Shown: positions 34,028 to 43,429 of the stretch, piece after piece
Position numbering within the stretch: position 1 is the stretch's first letter
Layout of the letters: each line of letters starts with the position of its first letter
Source of the DNA: Brevundimonas subvibrioides
Lineage (GTDB): Bacteria; Pseudomonadota; Alphaproteobacteria; Caulobacterales; Caulobacteraceae
DNA length: 64,000 bases
Assembly (NCBI RefSeq): GCF_027271155.1
Contig: NZ_CP114542.1
Coordinates: 1,426,001 to 1,490,000, forward strand
Reading direction: 5' to 3'
Position numbers and translations under genes: made by a program
The notes under the pieces: model-generated
The model's database searches: none
Seen by the model: the letters and a program-made list of their open reading frames with translations, nothing else
What the model was told of the DNA's origin: nothing

Positions 34028-35596
34028 TCAGGTCGTCGCGGGAGGCGGTGGAATGTCGGCATCCTGCTCGTGGATGTCGCTCAGACCGCGCCCGACGTGG
34101 CTCTTGCGATAGCCATACAGGAAGTAGATCACCAGGCCGATGCCGCCCCAGATCGGCAGCACCATCTTGGCGTCGTGCGGCAGGTTCCAGAACAGGAAGG
34201 CGCAGCCCGCGGCCGAGAGCGGCGCGAACAGCCAGATCAGCGGCGTGCGGAACGGACGCTTCCGGTTGGGCTCCTTGACCCGCAGGATCATGACCGCCAG
34301 CGACACCATGAAGAAGGCGAACAGGGTGCCCGAGTTCGAGATGTCGGCCAGCTGACCGACCGGGAACAGGGCCGCCGCGATGGCCACCGCGATGCCGGTG
34401 AAGGCGGTCACGATGTAGGGCGTCTTCCACTTGGAGTGGATCTTGGTCAGGCCTTCCGGCAGCAGGCCGTCGCGCGCCATCACGAAGAAGATGCGCGTCT
34501 GGCCATAGATCATCATCAGGATGACCGAGGGCAGGGCCAGGAGGGCAGCCGTGCCGAGGGCGTTGCCGACCAGCGGGAAGTTGACCTCACGCAGGACGTG
34601 GGCCAGCGCCTCGTTGGAGCAGACCAGCTTGTTGGCGTTCTCGGCCAGGGCACAGGCGGCAACGAAGGCGGGCGATCCGGGCTGGACCGCTTCGCCGGCC
34701 GGGCCGACCACGGGCTGGGCCCCGATGGCGCCGATCGCACCGACGGCCACCAGCAGATAGAAGATGGTGCAGATGGCCAGTGAGCCGATCAGGCCGATGG
34801 GCACGTTGCGTTGCGGGTTCTTGGTTTCCTCGGCGGCGGTCGAGACCGCATCGAAGCCGACATAGGCGAAGAAGATCGAGGCTGCGGCCCCGACGATGCC
34901 CATGCCCGAGGAGCTGCCGAACAGGCCGTTGGGCGCGAACGGGGTGAAGTTCTCGGACTTCATCAGCGGCAGGGTGATGACGATGAAGGCCGTCAGGGCG
35001 ACGACCTTGACCACCACCAGCACGGCGTTGACGCGCGCCGACTCCGTCGTGCCCAGCATCAGCAGGAAGGTCACGCCCAGGGCCACGATGATGGCGGGGA
35101 TGTTGATGATGCCGGCCGAAAAGTCCGGCGTCGGGATGAAGCCGTTCATCGACCAGGTCGGGCCGGCCTGGAGAAGGTCGGGCCAGTCTACGCCAAGCCC
35201 GTTCTCGAGCAGGCCAAGGACATATCCGGACCACCCCACAGACACGGCCGAGGCCGCCACGGCGTATTCGAGGATCAGCGCCCAGCCGACGCACCAGGCC
35301 AGAAGCTCGCCCATGACGGCATAGGTATAGGTGTAGGCGGAGCCCGAAACCGGGGCCATGGCCGCCAGTTCGGAGTAGCAGAGCGCGGCGACGGCGCAGA
35401 CGGCCCCGGCGATCACGAAGCTGATCGCCATGCCCGGACCGGCCTTTTGCGACGCAGCGGCCGTCAGAACGAAGATGCCCGTGCCGATGATGGCGCCGAT
35501 GCCCAGAAGCGTCAGCTGGACTGGACCGAGCGACCGATGAAGTGATTTCTTCTCGGCCGTGGCTAGAATCGCGTCGAGCGACTTAATGCGCCACAT
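34028..35596 (-). CDS. APC-family amino acid permease
   Basis: 522 residues with about 12 to 13 membrane helices. The first helix carries LTLLGIGAIIGTGIFVLTAAA, the glycine-rich substrate-binding break typical of APC transporters. APVSGSAYTYTYAVMGELLAWCVGW and FFAYVGFDAVSTAAEETKNPQRNVPIG are characteristic of the cationic amino acid transporter (CAT-like) branch. A periplasmic loop with two cysteines (ACALAENANKLVCSNE) is unusual. The exact amino acid is unknown. Confidence 0.88.
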   Translation of the reverse strand: MWRIKSLDAILATAEKKSLHRSLGPVQLTLLGIGAIIGTGIFVLTAAASQKAGPGMAISFVIAGAVCAVAALCYSELAAMAPVSGSAYTYTYAVMGELLAWCVGWALILEYAVAASAVSVGWSGYVLGLLENGLGVDWPDLLQAGPTWSMNGFIPTPDFSAGIINIPAIIVALGVTFLLMLGTTESARVNAVLVVVKVVALTAFIVITLPLMKSENFTPFAPNGLFGSSSGMGIVGAAASIFFAYVGFDAVSTAAEETKNPQRNVPIGLIGSLAICTIFYLLVAVGAIGAIGAQPVVGPAGEAVQPGSPAFVAACALAENANKLVCSNEALAHVLREVNFPLVGNALGTAALLALPSVILMMIYGQTRIFFVMARDGLLPEGLTKIHSKWKTPYIVTAFTGIAVAIAAALFPVGQLADISNSGTLFAFFMVSLAVMILRVKEPNRKRPFRTPLIWLFAPLSAAGCAFLFWNLPHDAKMVLPIWGGIGLVIYFLYGYRKSHVGRGLSDIHEQDADIPPPPATT

Positions 35597-35742
35597 GAAA
35601 TTCCCCTAATACGATTATCCCGGACCCCTGCCGGTTTGCGCCGACGCTAACCATGGAAATGGCCTTGCGCAACGCGCTATCGATCCCGTGACTGCGTGAC
35701 GACGCTTTCGTGAACACCGCCGTTGCCGCTAGAGCGCTCCCG

Positions 35743-38190
35743 ATGTTGCCGATCCACGCCATTCTGGACGATCTGAAGGCCGCGGTGGCCGCCCATCCGG
35801 CCGTCGTGCTGGGGGCACCGCCGGGCGCGGGCAAGACGACGGTCGTCCCACTCGCTTTGCTGGACGCGCCCTGGCGCGGCGACGGGCGCATCCTGGTGCT
35901 GGAGCCGCGTCGGCTCGCGGCGCGGGCGGCGGCGGAGCGGATGGCGGCGACGCTGGGGCAGGCGACCGGAGAGGTCGTCGGCTATCGCACGCGGCTGCAG
36001 AGCCGGATCGGGCCGCGCACCCGGATCGAGGTGGTCACCGAAGGGGTCTTCACCCGGATGATCCTCGATGATCCCGGCCTCGACGGTGTGGCCTGCGTCA
36101 TCTTCGACGAGTTCCACGAACGCAGTCTGGACGCCGACCTGGGCCTGGCGCTGGCGCGCGACAGTCAGGGGGTGCTGCGGGAGGACCTGAAGATCCTGGT
36201 CATGTCGGCGACGCTGGACATCGCGGGGATTTCGCGGCTGCTGGCCGGTGCGGACGGGATGCCTGCACCCGTGATCGAGGCGGAAGGGCGGGCCTATCCG
36301 GTCGAGACCCTGTATCTGGGCCGCAATCCGGTCGAGCGGGTCGAGGACGCGACGGCGCGGGCCTGTCTGACGGCGCTGGGCGATCAGTCCGGTTCGGTGC
36401 TGGCCTTCCTGCCGGGGCAGGGCGAGATCCATCGGACGGCGCAGCGGATCGCCGAGCGGCTGCGCGATCCGTCGGTCGATATCGTTCCGCTGTTCGGGGC
36501 GATGGAGAAGGACGCCCAGGACCGGGCCATCCAGACCTCGCCGCCGGGCCGGCGCAAGGTCGTGCTGGCGACGTCCGTGGCCGAGACCAGCCTGACCATC
36601 GAAGGCGTGCGAGTTGTCGTCGACAGCGGGGTGTCCCGCGTGCCCCGGTTCGAGCCGTCCAGCGGCCTGACCCGGCTGGTGACCGTGCGGGTCAGCCGGT
36701 CCTCGGCCGAGCAGCGCCGGGGGCGGGCGGGACGCACGCAGCCGGGGGTCTGTTATCGCCTGTGGGACGAGGAGGCGACGCGGGGGCTGGTGCCGCACCA
36801 GCGGCCGGAGATTCTGGAGGCGGACCTGACGGGACTGGCGCTGGATCTGGCGCGCTGGGGGGCACGGTCCACGGACGGTCTGGCCCTGCTGGATGCGCCG
36901 CCGAAGGGCGCGATGGCTGAGGCGCGGGCGGTGCTGACGCGACTGGGTGCGCTGGACGGGGCGGGCGGGCTGACGGCGCACGGGCAGCGGCTGACCCGGA
37001 TGCCGTTGACGCCGCGGCTGGCGCACCTGGTCGCGATGGCGGCCGATGCGGAGGAGGCGATGCTGGGGGCACGCATCGCAGCCGTGCTGAGCGAGCCGGG
37101 GCTGGGCGGCAACGACACGGACCTGCGCGAGCGGCTGCGCGGCTTCGACCGCGACCGAAGCGCCCGGGCCCATGACGCGCGCAAGCTGGCCGATCAATGG
37201 GCGCGGGCGGCCCCGGGCGGCGGCGAGACGAGGGGCGACGGCATCGACGTCGGCACCCTGCTGGCCGAGGCCTTCCCCGAGCGGGTCGCGCGGGCGCGGG
37301 GCAGGCCGGGCGAGGTGCTGCTGGCTTCGGGCCGGGGCGCGTTTCTGGACGCCACCGATGTTCTGGCCGCAGAGCCCTGGCTGGCGGTCGCCGATCTGGG
37401 CGGCGGCGATGCCCGGGACCGGATCCGGCTGGCGGCCCCTCTCGATCCCGCGACGCTGGAGGGGCGGATGATGGTGGAGGATCGGCTGGCGCGCGAGCCG
37501 TCGGGGCGTCGGGTCGTGCGGCGCATCCGGCGGCTGGGGGCCATTGTGGTCGACGAGCGGGTCATCGGACCGGCCGACCGCGCGGCGATCACCGCCGCCC
37601 TGCGCGCCGAGGTGGATCAGCAGGGGCTGGCGGGCCTGCGATGGGGCGAGCGGGCGACCGCCCTGCGCGACCGCCTGGCCTTTCTGAGGGGGCTGGACGA
37701 GGACTGGCCCGACGTATCCGACGACGGGCTGACCGCGGCGCGCGAGACCTGGCTGTGGCCCCTGCTGGACACGGCTCAGGCCCTCGACACCCTCCCGGAC
37801 GACGCCCTCGCACAGGCCCTGCTCAGCCTCGTGCCGTGGGACCGGCACCGGGACCTTGATGCCCTGGCCCCGGCGCGCCTTGTTACGCCCCTGGGGTCGG
37901 CGGCGATCGACTATGCGGCTCACGGCGGGCCGCGCGTGGATATCCGGGTGCAGGAGCTGTTCGGCGTCCGGGATCATCCAGTCGTCGGCGGGGGCCGGGT
38001 GCCGCTGACGCTGGCCCTGCTGTCGCCGGCACGGCGGCCGCTGCAGCTGACGCAGGATCTGCCGGGCTTCTGGAGCGGGTCGTGGAAGGATGTGCGCGCC
38101 GAAATGCGCGGCCGCTATCCGCGCCATCCCTGGCCGGAGAACCCCGCCGAGGCGCCGCCGACCAACCGGGTCAAGCCACGCGGGACCTGA
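35743..38190 (+). CDS. hrpB: ATP-dependent helicase HrpB
   Basis: 815 residues, DEAH-family. Walker A GAPPGAGKTTVVP, motif II FDEFHERSLD (DEFH), motif III MSATLD, motif VI SSAEQRRGRAGRTQPG, then an HA2-like region and the HrpB C-terminal domain (WSGSWKDVRAEMRGRYPRHPWPENP). The frame can also begin at a GTG at 35710 (11 residues earlier); the ATG at 35743 matches the family N-terminus LPIHAILDDL. Role in bacteria is poorly defined (RNA or envelope-related phenotypes). Confidence 0.92.
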   Translation: MLPIHAILDDLKAAVAAHPAVVLGAPPGAGKTTVVPLALLDAPWRGDGRILVLEPRRLAARAAAERMAATLGQATGEVVGYRTRLQSRIGPRTRIEVVTEGVFTRMILDDPGLDGVACVIFDEFHERSLDADLGLALARDSQGVLREDLKILVMSATLDIAGISRLLAGADGMPAPVIEAEGRAYPVETLYLGRNPVERVEDATARACLTALGDQSGSVLAFLPGQGEIHRTAQRIAERLRDPSVDIVPLFGAMEKDAQDRAIQTSPPGRRKVVLATSVAETSLTIEGVRVVVDSGVSRVPRFEPSSGLTRLVTVRVSRSSAEQRRGRAGRTQPGVCYRLWDEEATRGLVPHQRPEILEADLTGLALDLARWGARSTDGLALLDAPPKGAMAEARAVLTRLGALDGAGGLTAHGQRLTRMPLTPRLAHLVAMAADAEEAMLGARIAAVLSEPGLGGNDTDLRERLRGFDRDRSARAHDARKLADQWARAAPGGGETRGDGIDVGTLLAEAFPERVARARGRPGEVLLASGRGAFLDATDVLAAEPWLAVADLGGGDARDRIRLAAPLDPATLEGRMMVEDRLAREPSGRRVVRRIRRLGAIVVDERVIGPADRAAITAALRAEVDQQGLAGLRWGERATALRDRLAFLRGLDEDWPDVSDDGLTAARETWLWPLLDTAQALDTLPDDALAQALLSLVPWDRHRDLDALAPARLVTPLGSAAIDYAAHGGPRVDIRVQELFGVRDHPVVGGGRVPLTLALLSPARRPLQLTQDLPGFWSGSWKDVRAEMRGRYPRHPWPENPAEAPPTNRVKPRGT

Positions 38191-38222
38191 CCGCTTGACC
38201 GCCGGGCCCGGCCGACGCATCG

Positions 38223-39536
38223 GTGGTCATCGACATGGGGATGCCGACCTTGCCCGCACCTGACCTGCTGATCGCGCCCAGTCCCGCCTCGACCCGGCGC
38301 GTCCTGTTCGCCAGCCTGATCGGCACGACGATCGAGTTCTTCGATTTCTACATCTATGCGACCGCCGCCGTGCTGGTGTTTCCGGCCCTGTTCTTTCCGG
38401 GCGGCGATCCGCTGACGGCGCAGCTGCAGTCGTTCGCCACCTTTGCGCTGGCCTTCTTTGCGCGGCCGGTCGGGGCGGTGGTGTTCGGACATTTCGGGGA
38501 CCGGATCGGGCGGAAGGCGACCCTGGTCGCGGCCCTGATGACCATGGGACTGTCGACCATCGCCATCGGCCTGTTGCCGACCTATGCACAGGTCGGCGTC
38601 GTGGCCCCGATGCTGCTGGCCCTGTGCCGGTTCGGTCAGGGTCTGGGTCTGGGCGGCGAGTGGGGCGGCGCGGTCCTGCTGGCGACCGAGAACGCCCCGC
38701 CGGGGCGCAAGGCGTGGTTCGGGATGTTCCCGCAACTGGGTGCGCCGATCGGCTTCATCCTGTCGACCGGGGCCTTCATCGTCCTGACGTCGACGATGAG
38801 CGATCAGGCCTTTCTGGATTGGGGATGGCGGGCGCCGTTCCTGGCCAGTGCGATCCTGGTTATCGTCGGCCTGTGGGTCCGGCTGCGGATCACCGAGACA
38901 CCGGAGTTCAGCCGGGTGATCGAGCGGGCCGAGCGGGTCAAGGCCCCCATCCTGACCCTGCTGGCCCGCTACAAGGGCGCTCTGGTGCTGGGGACGCTGG
39001 GGGCCACCACGACCTTTCTGCTGTTCTATCTGATGACGGTATTCGCGCTCAGCTGGGCGACGACGACCCTGGGCTTCACCCGTGCCGACATCCTGCCGAT
39101 CCAGCTGGTCGGGGTGGTCTTCTTCGGGGCCTTCATCCCGATTTCTGCGCTGGCGGCCGATGCGTTCGGTCAGATCAAGGTGCTGGTTGCGGCCTCGATC
39201 GGGATCGCCCTGTTCGGGTTTCTGATCGCGCCGCTGTTCTCGGGAGGACTGACCGGGCTGCTGGTCTTCTTTTCGATCGGGTTCGCTCTGATGGGGGCGA
39301 CCTACGGGCCGCTCAGCGCGACCATGGCGCGGCCGTTCCGGGCGGCGGTGCGCTATACCGGGGCGTCGATGGCGTTCAACCTGGCGGGCATTGCAGGAGC
39401 GTCGATGGCTCCGTCCGTTGCGACCTTTCTGGCCAGTACCTTCGGTGTGCCGGCCGTGGGCCTGTATCTGGCGGGATCGGCCGTGGTGACCATCGTGGCC
39501 CTGATCGGCATGTCGCGGCTGAAGGTCGAGGACTGA
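38223..39536 (+). CDS. MFS transporter, metabolite:H+ symporter (MHS) type
   Basis: 437 residues, 12 membrane helices. The first helix IGTTIEFFDFYIYATAAVLVFP and the loop FGHFGDRIGRKATLV are signatures of the ProP/KgtP/ShiA-like MHS family. LCRFGQGLGLGGEWGGAVLLATENAP is the conserved helix 4-5 region. Substrate, possibly an organic acid, betaine or shikimate-like compound, is not decided. The start is GTG 38223 or one of the ATGs at 38235 and 38241. Confidence 0.9.
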   Translation: MVIDMGMPTLPAPDLLIAPSPASTRRVLFASLIGTTIEFFDFYIYATAAVLVFPALFFPGGDPLTAQLQSFATFALAFFARPVGAVVFGHFGDRIGRKATLVAALMTMGLSTIAIGLLPTYAQVGVVAPMLLALCRFGQGLGLGGEWGGAVLLATENAPPGRKAWFGMFPQLGAPIGFILSTGAFIVLTSTMSDQAFLDWGWRAPFLASAILVIVGLWVRLRITETPEFSRVIERAERVKAPILTLLARYKGALVLGTLGATTTFLLFYLMTVFALSWATTTLGFTRADILPIQLVGVVFFGAFIPISALAADAFGQIKVLVAASIGIALFGFLIAPLFSGGLTGLLVFFSIGFALMGATYGPLSATMARPFRAAVRYTGASMAFNLAGIAGASMAPSVATFLASTFGVPAVGLYLAGSAVVTIVALIGMSRLKVED

Positions 39537-39537
39537 C

Positions 39538-40347
39538 TCAGACCGCGTCGGTCACCGCATAGGCCATGATGCCGGTGGCGATGGCCAGGTTCAGACTGTC
39601 GGCCCGTCCGCGCATCGGGATCTTCACATTGACGTCGCAGGCGGCGGCGAGGCCGTCGGTCAGCCCCGCCTGCTCGTTGCCCATCAGGATCAGGGTCGGC
39701 GATGCAAGGGCCGCGTCGCGGTAGCCGACGCTGGCATCCAGCCGGGTGCCGACCACGCTGCCGGGCCAGGTCGTCCGCCAGGCCAGAAAGGCCTCGGCCG
39801 TGCAGCGGACGATGGCGACGGCAAAGACGCTGCCCATGGTGGCCCGGACGGCCTCCACGGAAAAGGGATCGACGCAGTCGCCGATCAGGATGACGCCGCC
39901 GCACCCGGCCGCGTCCGCCGTGCGGATGATGGTGCCGAGATTGCCGGGATCACGGACCTGCTCCAGCGCGATCCAGCAGGCGGCCGATGCGGGGTCGATC
40001 TGGTCCAGCCGGGCATAGGCCTGGTCGAAGACGCCCAGCACGGTTTGCGGGTTCTCGCGGCGGCTGATCTTTTCGAGGATGGGGTGGGTGACGGTGACGA
40101 TCTCGCCGCCGGCCTCCAGCGTCGCGGCCTTCGCGCGGTCCAGCAGCGGATGGGGCCGCGCCTCCATGCCGACCATCAGCAGACGGGGCGCGCGGCCCTG
40201 ATCCAGCGCCTCGCCGATGAACTTCAGGCCCTCGGCGAGGAACTGGCCCGTGGCTTCGCGTTCCTTGCGCATATGCAGGGCGCGGACGGCCTTGACCGTG
40301 TCATTGGTCAGGGAGGTGACGAGGCGTTCCGTCACGACGCGCTCCAC
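39538..40347 (-). CDS. TrmH/SpoU-family RNA 2'-O-methyltransferase
   Basis: 269 residues. An N-terminal substrate-binding domain (VKAVRALHMRKEREATGQFLAEGLKFIGEAL) precedes the SPOUT domain with motif 1 QVRDPGNLGTIIRTADAAGCGGVILIGD, motif 2 LILMGNEQAGL and motif 3 IPMRGRADSLNLAIATGIMAY. The target is rRNA or tRNA, not determinable here. Its start overlaps the end of the upstream methyltransferase gene by 16 bp, so the two are coupled. Confidence 0.9.
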   Translation of the reverse strand: MERVVTERLVTSLTNDTVKAVRALHMRKEREATGQFLAEGLKFIGEALDQGRAPRLLMVGMEARPHPLLDRAKAATLEAGGEIVTVTHPILEKISRRENPQTVLGVFDQAYARLDQIDPASAACWIALEQVRDPGNLGTIIRTADAAGCGGVILIGDCVDPFSVEAVRATMGSVFAVAIVRCTAEAFLAWRTTWPGSVVGTRLDASVGYRDAALASPTLILMGNEQAGLTDGLAAACDVNVKIPMRGRADSLNLAIATGIMAYAVTDAV

Positions 40348-41231
40348 CGGGCGAAGAAGGACAGGCCAATGGCGCGGGCGTCCGGGCCGTCCTCGGACAG
40401 GGCCAGTTCGCCCCAGTCGATGCGGCCGGCGCGGTTCGCGGTCGCCTCCCGCATCAGATGCGCCAGCGACAGGCCCGAGACCCGCGCGGCATAGGCGTTC
40501 AGCAGCAGGAAGTCCGCGTCGTCGGTCAGCAGGGCCGCGCAGTCCTTCAGCAGGGCCGGCATGTCCTCGAACAGCCGCCAGACCTCGCCCGTCGGTCCCC
40601 GTCCGTATTTCGGCGGGTCGAGGATGATGCCGTCATAGCGAGAGCCCCGCCGGACCTCGCGCGCCACCCATTTCCGGGAGTCCTCGACGATCCAGCGGAT
40701 CGGGTGGTCGGACAGGCCGGAGAGATCTGCATTCTCGCGCGCCCAGGCGACCGACTTTTTGGAGGCGTCGACGTGGGTGACCTCGGCACCCGCCGCGGCG
40801 CAGGCCAGGCTGGCGACGCCGGTATAGCCGAACAGGTTCAGGATCTTCGGCCGGGCGCGGGCCCGCACTCGGCCGTCCAGCCATTCCCAGTTCGCGGCCT
40901 GCTCGGGAAAGAAGGCCAGGTGCCGGAACGGGGTGAAGCGGCCCGTGAACCTCACCTCGCGCCACGACAGGGGGAAGGTGTCGATGGCCTTGCCCGCGAA
41001 CCGCCAGCGCCCGTCGTCATCCTCGTCCTGCGCCTGCGGGTCGAAGAGGGCGTCGGCGCGGTCGAAGGCGGTCGGATCGCGCGGCAGCCAGAAGCACTGG
41101 GGCTCGGGCCGGACGACCGTGTGGGGTCCGTATCGTTCCAGCTTCCGGCCCTCTCCGGAATCAAGCAGCGCATAGTCGGACCAGCCATGGGTCAGCAGCG
41201 TCTGGGGCTCGGGCGCGAAAACGGGGGGCAT
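40332..41231 (-). CDS. Class I SAM-dependent RNA methyltransferase (RlmI/RlmK-like)
   Basis: 299 residues. SAM-binding motif ILNLFGYTGVASLACAAAGAEVTHVDASKKSVAWARENA, acidic motif WIVEDSRKWV and active-site motif IILDPPKYGRG (D-P-P-K-Y-G), as in methyltransferases of the RlmI/RlmK and related type acting on 23S rRNA. It lacks an obvious N-terminal PUA domain. Forms a two-gene unit with the SpoU methyltransferase. Confidence 0.85.
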   Translation of the reverse strand: MPPVFAPEPQTLLTHGWSDYALLDSGEGRKLERYGPHTVVRPEPQCFWLPRDPTAFDRADALFDPQAQDEDDDGRWRFAGKAIDTFPLSWREVRFTGRFTPFRHLAFFPEQAANWEWLDGRVRARARPKILNLFGYTGVASLACAAAGAEVTHVDASKKSVAWARENADLSGLSDHPIRWIVEDSRKWVAREVRRGSRYDGIILDPPKYGRGPTGEVWRLFEDMPALLKDCAALLTDDADFLLLNAYAARVSGLSLAHLMREATANRAGRIDWGELALSEDGPDARAIGLSFFARWSAS

Positions 41232-41249
41232 GGATCAGGCCTTATGCCG

Positions 41250-42716
41250 TCAGGCGGCCTGGCGTCCAGCCGTCGCGGGCCCGTCGTTGGCTGCGACTGA
41301 CAGATCGATGGCGTCCGGCAGGTGCCGCGTCTTGTTCCAGGCGAAGGGCTCATAGAACAACCGGGCAAAGGCATGGGCGAAGGCCAGGGTCAGCAGGGAC
41401 CAGTAGAGCGGTGCCCGGGCGAGGTCGGCGAGGCGACAGGGCAGACCGGCCCGCCGGGTCCCGAGCCAGGCGCTGCTCCAGGCGGCCACGGTGCCGAGGC
41501 TGAGGACCCCCAGGGACGCCAGAGACGCGCGAGGCTCCAGCCCGGCCGCGACCGCGACCAGCACCAGGGCCGCGACCCAGGTCACGGAGATCGCGTGCAC
41601 GGCCGCAGCCGCCAGCGATGCCCCGATGGTCATCAGCAGGGCCAGGGCCCCCCGCCATCCAAGGGTGTGCAGCGAACGGGTGTGAACGCCGCAGGTCTGC
41701 ATGTATCCCTTCAGCCATCGCGTCCGCTGTGGCAGCCAGGCACCCAGACCTCCGGGCGGGGGCTCATGGGTCGGGCGCCGGATGACCCCCAGGGTGCCAC
41801 CGGCCCGCCACAGGCGAAAGCCCAGGTCGGCATCCTCGGTCACATTGTGTGCATCCCAGCCGCCGACGGCGCGCAGCCACGACGCCCGGAAGTGATTGCT
41901 GGTCCCGCCCATCGGATACGGCAGCCCCAGCCAGGTCATGGCCGGCAGGGTGACCTCGAACAGGCTGGCATATTCGATGGCGAACTGGCGATCCAGGAAG
42001 GGCGTACGGGTCCGCGTCGCGGTCCGGATGCGCAACGGCGCCTGAAGGGCGGACAGGGTGCCAGATGCGTCGGCGGCGAAACGCGCCGCGGCCTCGCGGA
42101 GCTGAAGCGGATCGGGATCGTCCTCGGCATCATAGACCGTCACCAGCTCGCCGGTCGCGGCGGCCAGGCCGACGTTCAGGGCGCGGGGCTTGGTGCGGGG
42201 ATGGCCGGGTGGCGCGATCACGATCGACATCCAGGCCGGGCGGTCGGCGTGCCAGGCCGCGTCGATGGTCTCCTGGTCGTGAGCCTCCAGCAACAGGAAG
42301 GCCTCCAGTCGATCCGGGGGATAGTCGATCCTTGACAGGCGTTCGACCAGCTGGTCGATCACCGATGCCTCATCCAGCAGGGCCACCAGTATGGTGTAGC
42401 GGGGAAGGTCCGGCCCCCGCGCCACGGTGCCTGGTCGAGGTCGTGGCACCGCGATCAGCATGATCCGCCAGAGGGCCACGGACACGAAGGCCACTTGCGC
42501 ACTGCGGATCAGGATGGCCCCGGTCGTGTCAGGGGCCAGTCGCATTCCGGCACCGGCAGCCACCAGGGCCGCCAGCAGGAATCCCGCCTGTGGCCAGGTC
42601 AGGCTCCGACGGCTTGCCCATTCGTCGAAGTGGCGCGCCAACCTCTCCACGGCCCCCAACCGCAAGTTGCCCGACAGTCCTAGGCGGCAGCCCTGTGTCG
42701 GGCAAGGCGTTGGCAT
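41250..42716 (-). CDS. Membrane-bound family 2 glycosyltransferase
   Basis: 488 residues. Two N-terminal membrane helices are followed by a GT2 domain with VYDAEDDPDP (donor and metal binding), TEDADLGFRLW (catalytic base region) and QRTRWLKG (Q-x-x-R-W motif), then several C-terminal helices. The QxxRW motif marks processive, cellulose-synthase-like enzymes that make beta-linked polysaccharides across the inner membrane. No co-encoded polysaccharide genes are adjacent; the product is unknown. Confidence 0.88.
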   Translation of the reverse strand: MPTPCPTQGCRLGLSGNLRLGAVERLARHFDEWASRRSLTWPQAGFLLAALVAAGAGMRLAPDTTGAILIRSAQVAFVSVALWRIMLIAVPRPRPGTVARGPDLPRYTILVALLDEASVIDQLVERLSRIDYPPDRLEAFLLLEAHDQETIDAAWHADRPAWMSIVIAPPGHPRTKPRALNVGLAAATGELVTVYDAEDDPDPLQLREAAARFAADASGTLSALQAPLRIRTATRTRTPFLDRQFAIEYASLFEVTLPAMTWLGLPYPMGGTSNHFRASWLRAVGGWDAHNVTEDADLGFRLWRAGGTLGVIRRPTHEPPPGGLGAWLPQRTRWLKGYMQTCGVHTRSLHTLGWRGALALLMTIGASLAAAAVHAISVTWVAALVLVAVAAGLEPRASLASLGVLSLGTVAAWSSAWLGTRRAGLPCRLADLARAPLYWSLLTLAFAHAFARLFYEPFAWNKTRHLPDAIDLSVAANDGPATAGRQAA

Positions 42717-42776
42717 GACGACGGGATTGCCGCTATTCCAGCACGGCGGCGTCGCGCCGTGGATGGAGTTGGTCGC

Positions 42777-43421
42777 GTGCCGGAACTGCCGACGATGTCT
42801 TCAGCGGTGCCGGTCAAGGGCGCGCGCAAGCCCAAGGGCGAGGGCCATGCCCGGCGTGCCGAAATCCTGGAAGCGGCCGAACGCATCTTCGTGGAGGTCG
42901 GCTACGAGGGGGCCACGATCCGGCGGATCGCCGATGAGGTCGGCCTGTCGTCGACGGCGCTCTATATGCATTTTTCCGAGAAGTCGGAGATCCTGCACGA
43001 GATCTGTCGCGTCGCGTTCGCGCGCCTTCAGGCCATGAACCAGGCGGTGATGGACGAGCCCGGACCGCCGGACCAGCGTCTGCGGCGGCTGCTCGAAGCC
43101 TATGTCGCCTTCGGGTTCGACAATCCCAATGCCTATCGCCTGACCTATCTGACCCGCCCGGTCGAGGCACGCGACGGCGCGCAGACGGCGGCCCAGAACC
43201 TGGGCGGAGAGCTCTATCGTGCGTTCGAGGCGGTGGTCGGCGACATGGCCGAACAGGGGCATCTGAGGGGCGATCCGCGCACTGCGGCCCAGACGCTCTG
43301 GGCGGGCGCGCACGGCGTTGTGTCCCTGATGATCACCAAGCCCTATTTCGACTGGGTCGGCCGCGAGGCCCTGTCACGGTCGATGATCGATGCGCTGATC
43401 GCGGGCCTGCTGAGGCCCTGA
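42777..43421 (+). CDS. TetR/AcrR family transcriptional regulator
   Basis: 214 residues. The N-terminal TetR helix-turn-helix is RRAEILEAAERIFVEVGYEGATIRRIADEVGLSSTALYMHFSEKSEIL (about residues 20-67). A ligand-binding helical domain follows, resembling the TetR_C WHG branch (AQTLWAGAHGVVSLM). The GTG at 42777 is chosen because GGAG precedes it by 8 bp; an ATG at 42795 would shorten it by six residues. It is divergent from the glycosyltransferase, a possible target. Confidence 0.85.
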   Translation: MPELPTMSSAVPVKGARKPKGEGHARRAEILEAAERIFVEVGYEGATIRRIADEVGLSSTALYMHFSEKSEILHEICRVAFARLQAMNQAVMDEPGPPDQRLRRLLEAYVAFGFDNPNAYRLTYLTRPVEARDGAQTAAQNLGGELYRAFEAVVGDMAEQGHLRGDPRTAAQTLWAGAHGVVSLMITKPYFDWVGREALSRSMIDALIAGLLRP

Positions 43422-43429
43422 GGGCCGAC

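Noticed and set aside
35677..38220. An 847-codon minus-strand open frame
   Set aside because: Shadow of hrpB; composition typical of antisense frames and no recognisable motif.
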